The notes under the pieces are model-generated. The model saw only the letters and a list, made by a program, of their open reading frames with translations, ran no database searches and was not told the origin of the DNA. From GWE2-40-63 sp041664345 (GTDB lineage: Bacteria; Bacteroidota; Bacteroidia; Bacteroidales; SZUA-534): DNA of 64,000 nt. The stretch is taken from the NCBI GenBank assembly GCA_041664345.1, contig JBAYKX010000013.1:39600-103599 (forward strand), in the 5' to 3' direction. The translations under genes were made by a program, and so were the position numbers. Every line of letters starts with the position of its first letter. Within the stretch, counting starts at the first letter, position 1. Shown here one piece after another: positions 1 to 9,251 of the stretch.

Positions 1-167
1 ATAACCTTCCTTTATATGAGAAAGTGGCCCGGAAATTAATTGATAACCTTGTGGTAGGTGGATATTTGATTTTAGGAAATATGGAATCGTTAGAGTACTC
101 AGAGATAGGAAAGAAAATGCAATTGGTTAATGAAGCTGAAAAAATATATCGAAAAAGGATTGATTAA
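1..167 (+). CDS. cheR: CheR-type chemoreceptor methyltransferase, C-terminal fragment
   Basis: The window opens inside a gene whose last 54 codons are read from base 3 to a TAA at 165-167. The peptide starts NLPLYEKVARKL and contains GGYLILGNMESL, the closing strand and helix pattern of SAM-dependent CheR methyltransferases, which methylate glutamates of chemoreceptors. The stop overlaps the ATG of cheB by one base, so the two are translationally coupled. CheR and CheB are an opposing enzyme pair, which supports the call. The catalytic part lies outside the window, so fusion to other domains cannot be judged. Confidence 0.75.
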   Translation, partial: NLPLYEKVARKLIDNLVVGGYLILGNMESLEYSEIGKKMQLVNEAEKIYRKRID

Positions 168-730
168 TGTCAGAATATAAAGCAGTAATTATAGGAGGTT
201 CAGCCGGAAGTTTTCAGGTAGTAACAAGAATTGTTTCTTCGTTACCTGCCAATTATCCGTTATCTGTAATTTTATGTTTGCATCGATTAAAGCATATTCG
301 GTCCGGATTTGTTGAGGCTCTTTCAATTAAAGCTGCAATGCCAATAGTTGAGCCAATCGATAAAGAAACCATTAAGACGGGTAAAATTTATTTGGCACCG
401 GCAAACTACCATTTATATGTAGAATTGGGTAATAAATTTGCACTCTCAACAGAAGATGCCGTAAATCATAGCAGGCCTTCCATTGATTTGTCGTTTTTTT
501 CAGCAGCCTATAATTTTAAGAAAAAGTTGGTGGGAGTTGTTTTAAGTGGGGCTAATAAAGACGGTGCCTTAGGATTAAAAAGTGTTAAAGAAAATGGAGG
601 GCTAACTATCGTTCAGGATCCTAATGAATGCCAAGTACCCACGATGACCCTGGCTTGCATGAATGCAACCAATGTGGATCACGTTTATAGCACACAACGT
701 ATAATTGATTTTTTATTAACCCTTGATTAG
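167..730 (+). CDS. cheB: CheB-type protein-glutamate methylesterase, stand-alone catalytic domain
   Basis: This 187-residue protein is the CheB esterase domain alone, without the usual N-terminal receiver domain. The expected catalytic triad is visible: Ser12 in GGSAGS, His39 in LCLHRL and Asp132 in LSGANKDGA. CheB enzymes remove methyl groups from glutamates (and deamidate glutamines) on receptor signalling domains. Without a receiver it cannot be controlled by CheA phosphotransfer in the classic way. It overlaps cheR by one base and is followed 9 bases later by a GAF membrane protein. No methyl-accepting receptor, CheA or CheW lies in the window, so the target is unknown; stand-alone CheB/CheR pairs occur with PAS/GAF signalling proteins in Bacteroidota. 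Confidence 0.85.
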   Translation: MSEYKAVIIGGSAGSFQVVTRIVSSLPANYPLSVILCLHRLKHIRSGFVEALSIKAAMPIVEPIDKETIKTGKIYLAPANYHLYVELGNKFALSTEDAVNHSRPSIDLSFFSAAYNFKKKLVGVVLSGANKDGALGLKSVKENGGLTIVQDPNECQVPTMTLACMNATNVDHVYSTQRIIDFLLTLD

Positions 731-739
731 AATACATTG

Positions 740-1510
740 ATGGAAGAAATATTAAAATATAGAAAAAGAATTATAACAAACTTTGTTTTTCTGCTAATAT
801 TGAGCGTTATTTCGATATTTCTTGTATTGTGGGCATCAAAATTTATTTTTGGCCAAGGTGCTGCTATTTCGCTTCTTTCATTGTTCCTAATTCAAGTGCC
901 TTTAATCTTGGGTTTGGGTTTTAATAGCTTCCGGGCTATTAATATTTTTTTGGAATTAGAAGAGAAACGTAGGACAATTAAAACGGATGAAATTGAAGAA
1001 TTGGAAAAAGAAGTTGAAGTGAAAGCTAAAGAAGCCGATGATCTTTCATTTAATTTAAATAGGTTAAATGACGATTTAGGTAAGTATTCTGATTGGGAAT
1101 CCTTTGGAAATGCCTTATTAATTGGAATAGGTAAGCAAATTGAAATTGTAGTTGGCATGGTTTATCGATACGATTTTGACGAGAAAAAATATTTTCCTGT
1201 GGCCAATTACGCCTATTATTCTGATGTGCCTCCATCGGAATTTAGAGAAGGGGATGGATTATCGGGTCAAGTGGTAAAAGATAAAAAAGCTATGTTTATC
1301 AACGAATTACCCGAAGGATATGTGAAGGTTATGAGTGGATTGGGTTCACATAAACCGAGGTTCTTAGCAATTATTCCATTTATTACTGATCAGCAGGTGG
1401 TGGGGGTAATTGAATTAGCGACTTTCAAACCAATTGAACGTGGATTATCGCATAAATCAAATGAAATTGCTGAATTTATTGGAAATAAAACACTAACAAT
1501 AACTGTGTAA
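740..1510 (+). CDS. Membrane-anchored GAF-domain sensor protein
   Basis: The protein has two hydrophobic N-terminal segments (about residues 12-32 and 38-60), a charged coiled-coil linker (about 65-110) and a GAF domain (about 115-250). The GAF part carries the GDGLSGQVV and LAIIPFITDQQVVGVIELA patterns common in Bacteroidota sensors. I chose the ATG at 740 over a TTG three bases upstream. There is no kinase, cyclase or phosphatase domain, so it is a sensor without its own output. Its GAF resembles that of the next gene (GEGLVGQ, LLLVPLITDQ), so the two may form a hetero-oligomeric membrane sensor. The ligand is unknown. Confidence 0.8.
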   Translation: MEEILKYRKRIITNFVFLLILSVISIFLVLWASKFIFGQGAAISLLSLFLIQVPLILGLGFNSFRAINIFLELEEKRRTIKTDEIEELEKEVEVKAKEADDLSFNLNRLNDDLGKYSDWESFGNALLIGIGKQIEIVVGMVYRYDFDEKKYFPVANYAYYSDVPPSEFREGDGLSGQVVKDKKAMFINELPEGYVKVMSGLGSHKPRFLAIIPFITDQQVVGVIELATFKPIERGLSHKSNEIAEFIGNKTLTITV

Positions 1511-1526
1511 TTGTAATTACGAATAG

Positions 1527-4151
1527 ATGACCTATATTATTGATAAAATAGCCGCCTTGTTAGTTTTTAAATATAAAGACAGGGTTACCTATACGCCAGG
1601 ATTTTTGGTTTTGGGATTCCTCTTTCCAGTTTTTACTTGGATAATAGGGTTTTTATCTTCCGATTACCAAGTTTCTTTTTCGGGTTTATGGCAAATGCAT
1701 CTTAATGCTCCGGTGTATTTTGTTGTTGATTTGGCTCCTTTAATTTTAGGTATATTAGGATATATTCTCACCGTTTCATACCATGAAACAACAGCAGAAT
1801 TAAAAGATATTATTGAAGAAAAGGATAGCATAATTAATAACAATGCGCGATTTGCTAAAAAGATTGGTGAGGGAGATCTTTCTGCTATCAATGAAGATAG
1901 TGACGAAAACGATATATTGGGGCATTCATTAATGATTATGCGTGAAAATTTAGCACGGACCAATGAAAACGAACGTCAACAAAACTGGATAGCTAAAGGA
2001 AAAGATGTAATATCTGACATACTTAGAATGCACAATGATTTAGAAGAACTGTCGTATAAAACTTTGGTGGAGTTAATTAAATATATTGATGTACTGCAAG
2101 GAGCATTTTATTTGTATGTTGAAGAAGAAAACAAACTGGTGAATACAGCCAATTTTGCCTATAATAGGCGTAAATTTTTAAAGCAAGAATTTTATTTGGG
2201 CGAAGGTTTGGTTGGACAATGTGCCTTTGAAATGGCTACGATTTTTAGGCGTGAAATACCCAACGATTATGTATCTATTTCATCAGGAATTTTAGGTGAT
2301 AAAAAACCAACTACCCTATTATTAGTTCCCTTAATTACCGATCAAAAGCTTCAGGGGGTAATGGAATTTGCATCGCTTGAAAAGGATATTGATGAATTAT
2401 CCATTCGATTCCTTGAAGAGCTCAGCGATATTATAGCCCGGACCATTTTCAATTTAAAGGTCAATACCCGAACCGAAAAGCTTTTACGTGATGCTCAGGA
2501 AATGACCAATGAACTTCAGGAGAATGAAGAAGAATTGCGTCAGAATGCTGAAGAAATGAGGGCAACTCATGAAGAACTTGAAAAAACGAATGCAAATCTT
2601 GAAACACAAATCCGGGAAGTTGAAAATGCTCAAAAGCGGTTGCATTCTTTATTAGAGAATGCTTCGGAGATTATTTCCATTTATGACGAAGATATGAAAT
2701 TGAAGTACATTAGTCCTTCAGTTCACAGCATTTTTGGATATACCGTAGATGAAATGATGGAAGGTAAAGATTTAGATAGATTGACGGCTAAAGGGGTAAA
2801 GGAATTTACTGAAATTTTTGTTACCCTCATTGAAAATCCGGGTCAATCGAAATCGATACAATATACTTATATGCGAAAAGACGGCCAAAAGATTTTTATT
2901 GAATCAACAGGTCGGAACTTATTGGATGATCAGGCAATAGATGGTATAATTATTAACTCTCAGGATATTACCGAGCGAAAAAGAGCGGAAAAAGAAGAAC
3001 GGATGAAAAGTAAAATGCAATCACTTTCTGAAAATTCACCCGATATGATTTTGCGTTTGAGTCCTTCAGGCCAGTTTTTTTATGCCAACCCCATTGTTAA
3101 GATTTTTACAGGTGTTGATAACAACGATATTATAAAAAGGAATTTAAGTGATGTTAATTTCAACAAGGAAATAAAAGCCTTTTTTACGGAGTCAATTCAT
3201 AAAGTTAAATCATCGCAGCAAAAAACAAATACTGAAACCACTTTTCCTACTAACTTTGGAAATCGGATTATGCAAGTAAATGCAATTCCAGAATTTAGCG
3301 ATGATAAGGATTTAGAGACCATATTATTTGTTGCCCATGATATCACTGAACAGAAGAAAATAGAGCAAGAGATTAAAGAGAAAAACCATGCAGTACGCGA
3401 AAGTATAAATTATGCACAGCGAATTCAAACTTCAATACTTCCGAATACCCGGTTTATACAAGAATTTTTACCCAATTCTTTCTTGCTTTATAAACCCCGC
3501 GATGTGGTTAGTGGCGATTTTCCTTGGTTTTTTAAAAAGGGAGATGATATTTTTATTGCTGCCGTTGATTGTACCGGTCACGGAGTACCAGGAGCATTAC
3601 TTTCATTTATAGGATATTTTATTTTAAATAATGTGGTTGACCACTATAATAATATAAATGCAGGACAAATATTAGATAAATTACATGAAGGAGTAAGGAA
3701 AACTCTAAAGCAGGATAGAATTGACTCTGAGGCACGCGATGGAATGGATATTGCACTTTGTAAAATCAATTTATCGAATCAATTGTTAGAATATGCTGGA
3801 GCACATCGGCCACTTTATTTGTTTAGGAACGGAGAATTGTTGGAATTTAAGGGTGATAGAAAGGCGATTGGCGGAATTCCTTATGGCAAAAAGCAGGAAA
3901 CTGACTTTGAAAACCATATAATAAATATTGAAAATGGCGATCGGGTATTTTTCTTTTCTGATGGATTCCCTGATCAAGTGGGAGGGGAAACAGGAAAGAA
4001 ATATCAAGCCAGTAGAATACGTGAGCAAATTGTGAACAATCCAGATTTAAAAATCACTGATTACGAAAAGTTCTTTTTGAAAGATTTTGAAAATTGGAAA
4101 GGCGATTTCAAACAAATAGATGATGTTTTGTTAATAGGTATAGAATTTTAA
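1527..4151 (+). CDS. Membrane GAF-PAS-PAS protein with C-terminal SpoIIE-type PP2C phosphatase (SiaA/RsbU-like)
   Basis: The 874-residue protein has two transmembrane segments (about 24-43 and 63-84), a possible HAMP-like linker, a GAF domain (about 155-310), a long Glu-rich coiled coil (about 310-372), two PAS domains (about 375-490 and 500-620) and a SpoIIE/PP2C serine phosphatase (about 640-874). Metal-binding motifs of PP2C are present: VSGDF, DCTGHGVPGA, FFSDGF and a terminal DDVLLIG. Such phosphatases dephosphorylate an STAS-like or SiaC-like protein in partner-switching systems. The next two genes are a SiaB-like kinase and a SiaC-like phosphoprotein, so SiaC dephosphorylation is the likely reaction. 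The sensory modules suggest control by small molecules or redox state, but the signal is not visible. Confidence 0.88.
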   Translation: MTYIIDKIAALLVFKYKDRVTYTPGFLVLGFLFPVFTWIIGFLSSDYQVSFSGLWQMHLNAPVYFVVDLAPLILGILGYILTVSYHETTAELKDIIEEKDSIINNNARFAKKIGEGDLSAINEDSDENDILGHSLMIMRENLARTNENERQQNWIAKGKDVISDILRMHNDLEELSYKTLVELIKYIDVLQGAFYLYVEEENKLVNTANFAYNRRKFLKQEFYLGEGLVGQCAFEMATIFRREIPNDYVSISSGILGDKKPTTLLLVPLITDQKLQGVMEFASLEKDIDELSIRFLEELSDIIARTIFNLKVNTRTEKLLRDAQEMTNELQENEEELRQNAEEMRATHEELEKTNANLETQIREVENAQKRLHSLLENASEIISIYDEDMKLKYISPSVHSIFGYTVDEMMEGKDLDRLTAKGVKEFTEIFVTLIENPGQSKSIQYTYMRKDGQKIFIESTGRNLLDDQAIDGIIINSQDITERKRAEKEERMKSKMQSLSENSPDMILRLSPSGQFFYANPIVKIFTGVDNNDIIKRNLSDVNFNKEIKAFFTESIHKVKSSQQKTNTETTFPTNFGNRIMQVNAIPEFSDDKDLETILFVAHDITEQKKIEQEIKEKNHAVRESINYAQRIQTSILPNTRFIQEFLPNSFLLYKPRDVVSGDFPWFFKKGDDIFIAAVDCTGHGVPGALLSFIGYFILNNVVDHYNNINAGQILDKLHEGVRKTLKQDRIDSEARDGMDIALCKINLSNQLLEYAGAHRPLYLFRNGELLEFKGDRKAIGGIPYGKKQETDFENHIINIENGDRVFFFSDGFPDQVGGETGKKYQASRIREQIVNNPDLKITDYEKFFLKDFENWKGDFKQIDDVLLIGIEF

Positions 4152-4169
4152 ATATTAAATTAGCCAATT

Positions 4170-4754
4170 ATGGATGGGAAAGGTACCGATATAAAAGAAT
4201 TTCTGGAATTTATATACAGCTTTTATAAATCCATGAAAGAACACCATGTGCAGTTAGTATATGAAGGTGAAATCACTCATCAGATTACAAAAGCATTCAC
4301 CTCGCTTACTGAAACCAATATGGAGTTAGGTGAAGAATCACAATCGACTCAGAAAAAGGTGTTCCATGTAATGGTTGAATGTTTGCAGAATGTTGGCAAA
4401 CATGCGGAGTATATGGTTGATACAGAAATTCATCGAGATGGGCGCGGCATTTTTTTGTTGTGTAAAAATGAGCATGAATATACCATAACTACAGGAAATA
4501 TGGTTAATAAAAGCAAATTTTCTGAGATGACTGAGGTTTTAGAAAAAATAAATAGTCTTGATAAAGAAGGGCTTAAACAGCTTTACAAACAGCAAATCAA
4601 AGAAGGAAGACTTTCAAACAAAGGAGGTGCTGGATTAGGATTTATTGATATTGCAAAAAAGACAGGAAATCCGTTACTTTACAACTTTTTGCCGATTAAC
4701 GATGACTACTTATTTTTTGTGCTAACTAGTATAATTTCAAGATATAACGATTAA
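4170..4754 (+). CDS. SiaB-family (DUF6272) protein kinase
   Basis: This 194-residue protein matches the SiaB/DUF6272 pattern. It has a GHKL-type N-box in VMVECLQNVGKHAE and a glycine-rich G-box in KGGAGLGFIDIAKK, as in anti-sigma-factor kinases. In Pseudomonas aeruginosa SiaB phosphorylates SiaC, opposing the PP2C phosphatase SiaA. The gene sits 18 bases after the PP2C gene and 19 bases before the SiaC-like gene, in the order phosphatase-kinase-substrate seen in siaABC. There is no membrane segment or sensor domain, so it is cytoplasmic. The family call is firm; the exact substrate is inferred from synteny. Confidence 0.85.
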   Translation: MDGKGTDIKEFLEFIYSFYKSMKEHHVQLVYEGEITHQITKAFTSLTETNMELGEESQSTQKKVFHVMVECLQNVGKHAEYMVDTEIHRDGRGIFLLCKNEHEYTITTGNMVNKSKFSEMTEVLEKINSLDKEGLKQLYKQQIKEGRLSNKGGAGLGFIDIAKKTGNPLLYNFLPINDDYLFFVLTSIISRYND

Positions 4755-4773
4755 TTTATAATAAATTTGAATT

Positions 4774-5157
4774 ATGGAGGTAATTAAAATAGTCGGAACC
4801 GATGACACGCCAAGTGTTACCTTAGATGTGGCAAATGAGATATTTGAAGTATCCGGTCGATCATTGCCCGAGGATGTAGCGGCCTTTTATGAGCCTATCC
4901 TTGATTGGATAGAACGATATTCTGAAGAAGCTAAAGGAAAAACAGTTTTCAATTTTAAGCTGGTGTATTTCAATACGGCATCTTCAAAAATGTTACTTGA
5001 TATTCTTTTAAAGCTCGAAGAAATGTACGAATCGGGTAAAGAAGTGTTAGTTCGCTGGCATTTCCCTGACGATGATGAAGACATGCAAGAGGCAGGCGAA
5101 GAGTATGCTGACATTGTAGAAGTGCCTTTTGAACAGATCAGTTATTCCATGGATTAG
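4774..5157 (+). CDS. SiaC-family (DUF1987) regulatory phosphoprotein
   Basis: The 127-residue protein has the DUF1987 core FKLVYFNTASSKMLLDIL. The threonine in that motif is residue 68, the same number as the phosphorylated Thr68 reported for Pseudomonas SiaC. SiaC-type proteins are small and STAS-like: the phosphorylated form is inactive and the dephosphorylated form binds and activates a partner, which in Pseudomonas is the diguanylate cyclase SiaD. No GGDEF gene is present in this window. The next gene, 47 bases downstream, is a TerB-ABC transporter, making that protein or another product of this array a candidate partner. The partner assignment is inference. Confidence 0.87.
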   Translation: MEVIKIVGTDDTPSVTLDVANEIFEVSGRSLPEDVAAFYEPILDWIERYSEEAKGKTVFNFKLVYFNTASSKMLLDILLKLEEMYESGKEVLVRWHFPDDDEDMQEAGEEYADIVEVPFEQISYSMD

Positions 5158-5204
5158 GCTGTTTAATCTCAATGCTGGGTAACAATTTAAAATAATCCTT
5201 TAGG

Positions 5205-8200
5205 ATGAGTGAAGAAATCTTAAAAGCGTTAATGCAGCTTTTTGCAATTATTGCAAAGCAAGATGGTGGAGTTGAAGATAATGAAATTGATTTTGTTGAA
5301 AGTTTTCTTACTTCTCAGCTAAGTTCCGATTTTGTTGAGGAATATATGGGGCTGTTTTATAAACACGCTGATATACTGAGCAGAGAAGATAACAGACAAA
5401 AGAAAGCAGACGGTAAAATTGAATTAACTTCAGTAAAAGATTCAGTTAGGATTTTAGGAATTTGTAAGAAAATTAATAAAACCCTAACGCAAGAGCAAAA
5501 AGTTGTTGTATTAGTGCGTGTATTCGAGTTAGTTGCTGCCGATAAGAAATTTACAGAGCAGCGAATGGCTATTGTTAATACCGTTGCTGAAGTTTTTAAT
5601 ATTTCGACCGAAGAGCTTAAAAGTACCGATACCTTTGTTGTTAATGACAGTTATCAGGAATTAGATATACCCAATGTCCTTATAGTTAACGATAAGGATT
5701 CAACATTCCAATTTGCCAAGCATATCCGTAGTGCAGAACTCGACAAAAAGCAGATATTACTTCACATTAAAAGTGGAGAGCTTTACTTTTTGCGCTATAC
5801 TGGTAAACAAGATGTTTTATTGAATGGATTACCGGTTCGATCAAACCGGATTTACTTATTTGCCAGTGGAAGTTCTATCCGGTTTCCTAAAGGAAAACCG
5901 GTTTATTATAGCGATGTAGCCTCAAAATTTATGGCAGATGTTACTTCTGCACATATTTCATACAATGTTAACAACGTTGATTTTTGCTTTAAGAATGGAT
6001 ACTTAGGGTTACGCGATGTTAACATTTCCGAAGAACAAGGAAGGCTAATTGGTATAATGGGAGCTAGCGGTGCCGGAAAAACCACCTTGCTAAATGTTCT
6101 TACCGGAATTGAAGCTCCATCAAAAGGAGAGGTTTTAATCAATGGAATAAATCTTCATACCGAAAGAGATAAAATTGAAGGAGTTATTGGATACATTCCG
6201 CAAGATGACTTATTAATTGAGGAATTAACGGTTTATCAGAATTTGTATTTTAATGCACGTTTGTGCTTTAAGGACATGTCGGAAGAAGAATTGCAAAAAA
6301 GGGTAGATACTACTTTGCGTAATCTTGGGCTGTTCGATAGAAGAGACCTTAAAGTTGGCTCCCCACTTAATAAAACAATCAGTGGTGGTCAGCGAAAACG
6401 GCTTAATATTGCATTAGAACTTATCAGGGAACCTCCCATTCTTTTTGTTGATGAACCTACCTCTGGGTTATCATCACGCGATTCGGAAAACGTAATGGAT
6501 TTATTACGCGAATTAGCTATAAAGGGGAAACTTATTTATGTGGTAATTCATCAACCTTCGTCAGAGATTTATAAAATGTTTGACAAGATGGTAATCCTAG
6601 ATACCGGTGGCTATCAAATCTACTATGGAAATCCGGTGGAGGCGGTAACTTATTTTAAAAAGTTAGACGCCCAAATTAATAGCGATGTGGGCGAGTGCCC
6701 CAATTGCGGTAATGTTAATCCGGAATTGATTTTTAATATAATTGATGCGCAGGTTGTTGACGAGTTTGGACGATATACAAATAAAAGAAAAGTTACCCCT
6801 GATGAGTGGGAATTAAAGTACAAAGAAAATCATACCGTTGAAAAGCACAAAGATCTTGCGGATGAGCCTCCTAAATCGCTCAATATACCAAGCTGGATAC
6901 AACAAATAGTAATCTATTTTAAACGTGATTTTCTTGCTAAAATAAGTAACCGCCAGTATATTATCCTAAATATATTGGAAGCTCCATTACTTGGGTTCAT
7001 TCTATCTTTCCTTATACGATATATTGCCGATCCAAATTCACATATATATATATTCCGCGAAAATGAAAATATTCCGGTTTATATTTTTATGAGTATGATT
7101 GTGGCCATGTTCCTTGGGTTAATGGTGAGCGGCGAGGAGATATTTAAAGATCGGAAAATTTTAAAACGGGAAGCATTTCTTAATTTAAGCCGTTCGAGCT
7201 ATTTAATTTCAAAAATTGCCATTCTATTTATTATTTCTGCCATTCAAGCTGCTTTATTTGTATTGGTAGGTAACTTGATTCTGGGGGTTCATGGGCTGTG
7301 GTTTGAGTATTGGTGGGCGTTGTTTACTATTTCTACCTTTTCAAATATGTTGGGGTTGAATCTTTCCTCCTCGTTTAATTCAGCAGTTACCATATATATA
7401 ATGATTCCATTGGTAATGATTCCTCAAATGGCATTGGGTGGGGCAATGTTTAGTTTCGATAAGCTGAACCGTGCCGTGGGAAGTATTGAGGGAGTTCCTC
7501 CGGTGTGTGAATTAATGCCAACCCGATGGGTTTATGAAGGTTTAATGGTTCGGCAGTATAAAGACAATGAGTTTGAGAAGGATTTTTATGAAATTGAGAA
7601 ACAAATTTATATTTCCGATTTCAAAAATGTATATTACCTGGACGAGCTTAAAACGAGGATAGATTATTGCATAACAGCAATTAACACCGATAGTGATTCT
7701 ATTCGTGAAGAAGTAGCTGAACGTTTGGCTTTATTGAAGAATGAATTGTATAAAGAAACCGTTCGTATTCCCGAATTGCAATTCCAGATGCTGGATGATT
7801 TGACTATCGATAAATTTACTCCAGAAATAGGATATCAGACTGTCGAATTCATTAAAAAATTGGAATTGTATTATACCAATGTATTTACTTACGCTACGGC
7901 TAAAAAAGAAAAAATAATTAATTATTTAGATGTTACCTATCCCGGCGTTTATTTGGAACGTCGCCAGAAATATCATAATGAAGCGGTAACTGATATTGTT
8001 AGAAAAGTATATGAAAAAAATAAAATAATTGCTTATAAAGATAGGTTGATACAGCAAACCGATCCAATTTATGAAACCCCTTGGATTGATAATTATTTTG
8101 ATTTTAGGGCGCAATTTTATTCGCCGGTAAAACATTTTGCCGGAAGGAATTTTGATACCTTTTGGTTTAATATGTGTATTGTATGGATTATGACTATTGG

Positions 8201-8261
8201 AGGTTATATATCATTGTATTATGATTGGCTAAAGAAGTTCATGGATCTATTTCAGAAATAG
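5205..8261 (+). CDS. TerB-like domain fused to ABCG-type ABC transporter (ATPase plus permease)
   Basis: The 1018-residue protein begins with a helical TerB-like domain (about 1-150, opening ILKALMQLFAIIAKQDGG). A beta-rich, possibly FHA-like segment follows (about 160-245), then an ABC ATPase: Walker A GASGAGKTT near 285, Q-loop IPQDD, signature ISGGQRKR near 391, Walker B LFVDEPTSG near 412, H-loop VIHQPSS near 447. A CPNCG motif near 497 has only two cysteines. Then come ABC2-type membrane segments (about 585-760), a large 220-residue soluble loop, and a last transmembrane segment near 985-1007. ATPase-before-permease in one chain is the ABCG half-transporter order. Substrate unknown. A close paralogue lies at 58030-61091. 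Its place between siaC-like and lipoprotein genes suggests a link to that signalling module. Confidence 0.85.
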   Translation: MSEEILKALMQLFAIIAKQDGGVEDNEIDFVESFLTSQLSSDFVEEYMGLFYKHADILSREDNRQKKADGKIELTSVKDSVRILGICKKINKTLTQEQKVVVLVRVFELVAADKKFTEQRMAIVNTVAEVFNISTEELKSTDTFVVNDSYQELDIPNVLIVNDKDSTFQFAKHIRSAELDKKQILLHIKSGELYFLRYTGKQDVLLNGLPVRSNRIYLFASGSSIRFPKGKPVYYSDVASKFMADVTSAHISYNVNNVDFCFKNGYLGLRDVNISEEQGRLIGIMGASGAGKTTLLNVLTGIEAPSKGEVLINGINLHTERDKIEGVIGYIPQDDLLIEELTVYQNLYFNARLCFKDMSEEELQKRVDTTLRNLGLFDRRDLKVGSPLNKTISGGQRKRLNIALELIREPPILFVDEPTSGLSSRDSENVMDLLRELAIKGKLIYVVIHQPSSEIYKMFDKMVILDTGGYQIYYGNPVEAVTYFKKLDAQINSDVGECPNCGNVNPELIFNIIDAQVVDEFGRYTNKRKVTPDEWELKYKENHTVEKHKDLADEPPKSLNIPSWIQQIVIYFKRDFLAKISNRQYIILNILEAPLLGFILSFLIRYIADPNSHIYIFRENENIPVYIFMSMIVAMFLGLMVSGEEIFKDRKILKREAFLNLSRSSYLISKIAILFIISAIQAALFVLVGNLILGVHGLWFEYWWALFTISTFSNMLGLNLSSSFNSAVTIYIMIPLVMIPQMALGGAMFSFDKLNRAVGSIEGVPPVCELMPTRWVYEGLMVRQYKDNEFEKDFYEIEKQIYISDFKNVYYLDELKTRIDYCITAINTDSDSIREEVAERLALLKNELYKETVRIPELQFQMLDDLTIDKFTPEIGYQTVEFIKKLELYYTNVFTYATAKKEKIINYLDVTYPGVYLERRQKYHNEAVTDIVRKVYEKNKIIAYKDRLIQQTDPIYETPWIDNYFDFRAQFYSPVKHFAGRNFDTFWFNMCIVWIMTIGGYISLYYDWLKKFMDLFQK

Positions 8262-8326
8262 TAATTTGATAAACTTTTTTAATATTTTGAAAAAAAGGTT
8301 ATTTTTATAAAATAAAATAAATACTC

Positions 8327-9250
8327 ATGAATAGAAATTGGTTTAAAATAGTTTTTGTTGTCTTTATTGCCGGAGTACTTACTCTTGCAGGATGCAGCGG
8401 AGATGGAAGTAAGAAAAAATCGGGAGATATTGAGATTCCGGATGAGATTTTCGGGGATGATAAACCCCTGATGATATCGCAGGAAGCGATGGGTGACATT
8501 ATTGATAATATTTCATCGCCAGTTGAAATGGCAGCCTTGTTAAAATCAACGGGTGTTCCTTTTTCGCAAAAGTTGCTTGCCTCTACCGATAGATTGGATG
8601 ACCTGAATACAAATTTTAAACAGGCACTGAATCTTGGTGTTTATGGCTGCGATTTAGGTTACCTTAATATGTATGAAAAAACAGGTTCTGTAATTAATAA
8701 CATGACAGCTATTAAGAGTTTAGCCAATGAACTTCGGATTGGTCAGTTTTTTGATTTTAATACCATAAAACGGTTAGCAACAAACAATGAAAACCTCGAT
8801 TCATTAATGTACATTTCAGTTTCAAGTTTTAACAACATGGATGAATACTTGAGGCAATCAAATAGAAGTAACATAAGTTCCTTAATTGTTACAGGAATGT
8901 GGATTGAAGGAATGTATTTAGCTACCCAAGTAGTTAAAGAAGCCCCTAAGAAGGATGTGGTTGAGCGTATAGCTGATCAAAAGTTAGTACTGAACGACTT
9001 AATCCTTATTTTAAAGAATTATAAATCGGATAATAACTTTAATGAATTGGTTAAGGATGTTGAAAGCATTAAAAAAGAGTATGATGGGGTGAAAATTACC
9101 TACGAAATGGGTGAACCTGAGGCAAAAGAAGTAGATGGAATGCTTATTATTGTACAAAACGACAAGCAACACATTGATGTTTCTGATGAAACGTTGGCTC
9201 GGATTATTGAAGCAATTGGAACTGTGCGTAACAAAATAATCAATTTGTAA
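8327..9250 (+). CDS. Lipoprotein of unknown function (paralogue of 22606-23439)
   Basis: The 307-residue product has a lipoprotein signal peptide ending in LTLAGC with the lipidated cysteine at residue 23. The mature part is mostly helical and acidic. I do not recognise a named family. It is clearly related to the lipoprotein at 22606-23439: both share QALNLGVYG/KALNLGVYS, a MWIEGMYLA/GWIEGLYLA motif, VERIADQK/IERIADQQ and a closing region that mentions the number of turns. Both are followed within 1-10 bases by a gene for a small secreted beta-rich protein, so the pair looks like a functional unit at the outer membrane. It starts 65 bases after the ABC gene and may belong to the same transcript. 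Confidence 0.7.
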   Translation: MNRNWFKIVFVVFIAGVLTLAGCSGDGSKKKSGDIEIPDEIFGDDKPLMISQEAMGDIIDNISSPVEMAALLKSTGVPFSQKLLASTDRLDDLNTNFKQALNLGVYGCDLGYLNMYEKTGSVINNMTAIKSLANELRIGQFFDFNTIKRLATNNENLDSLMYISVSSFNNMDEYLRQSNRSNISSLIVTGMWIEGMYLATQVVKEAPKKDVVERIADQKLVLNDLILILKNYKSDNNFNELVKDVESIKKEYDGVKITYEMGEPEAKEVDGMLIIVQNDKQHIDVSDETLARIIEAIGTVRNKIINL

Positions 9251-9251
9251 G

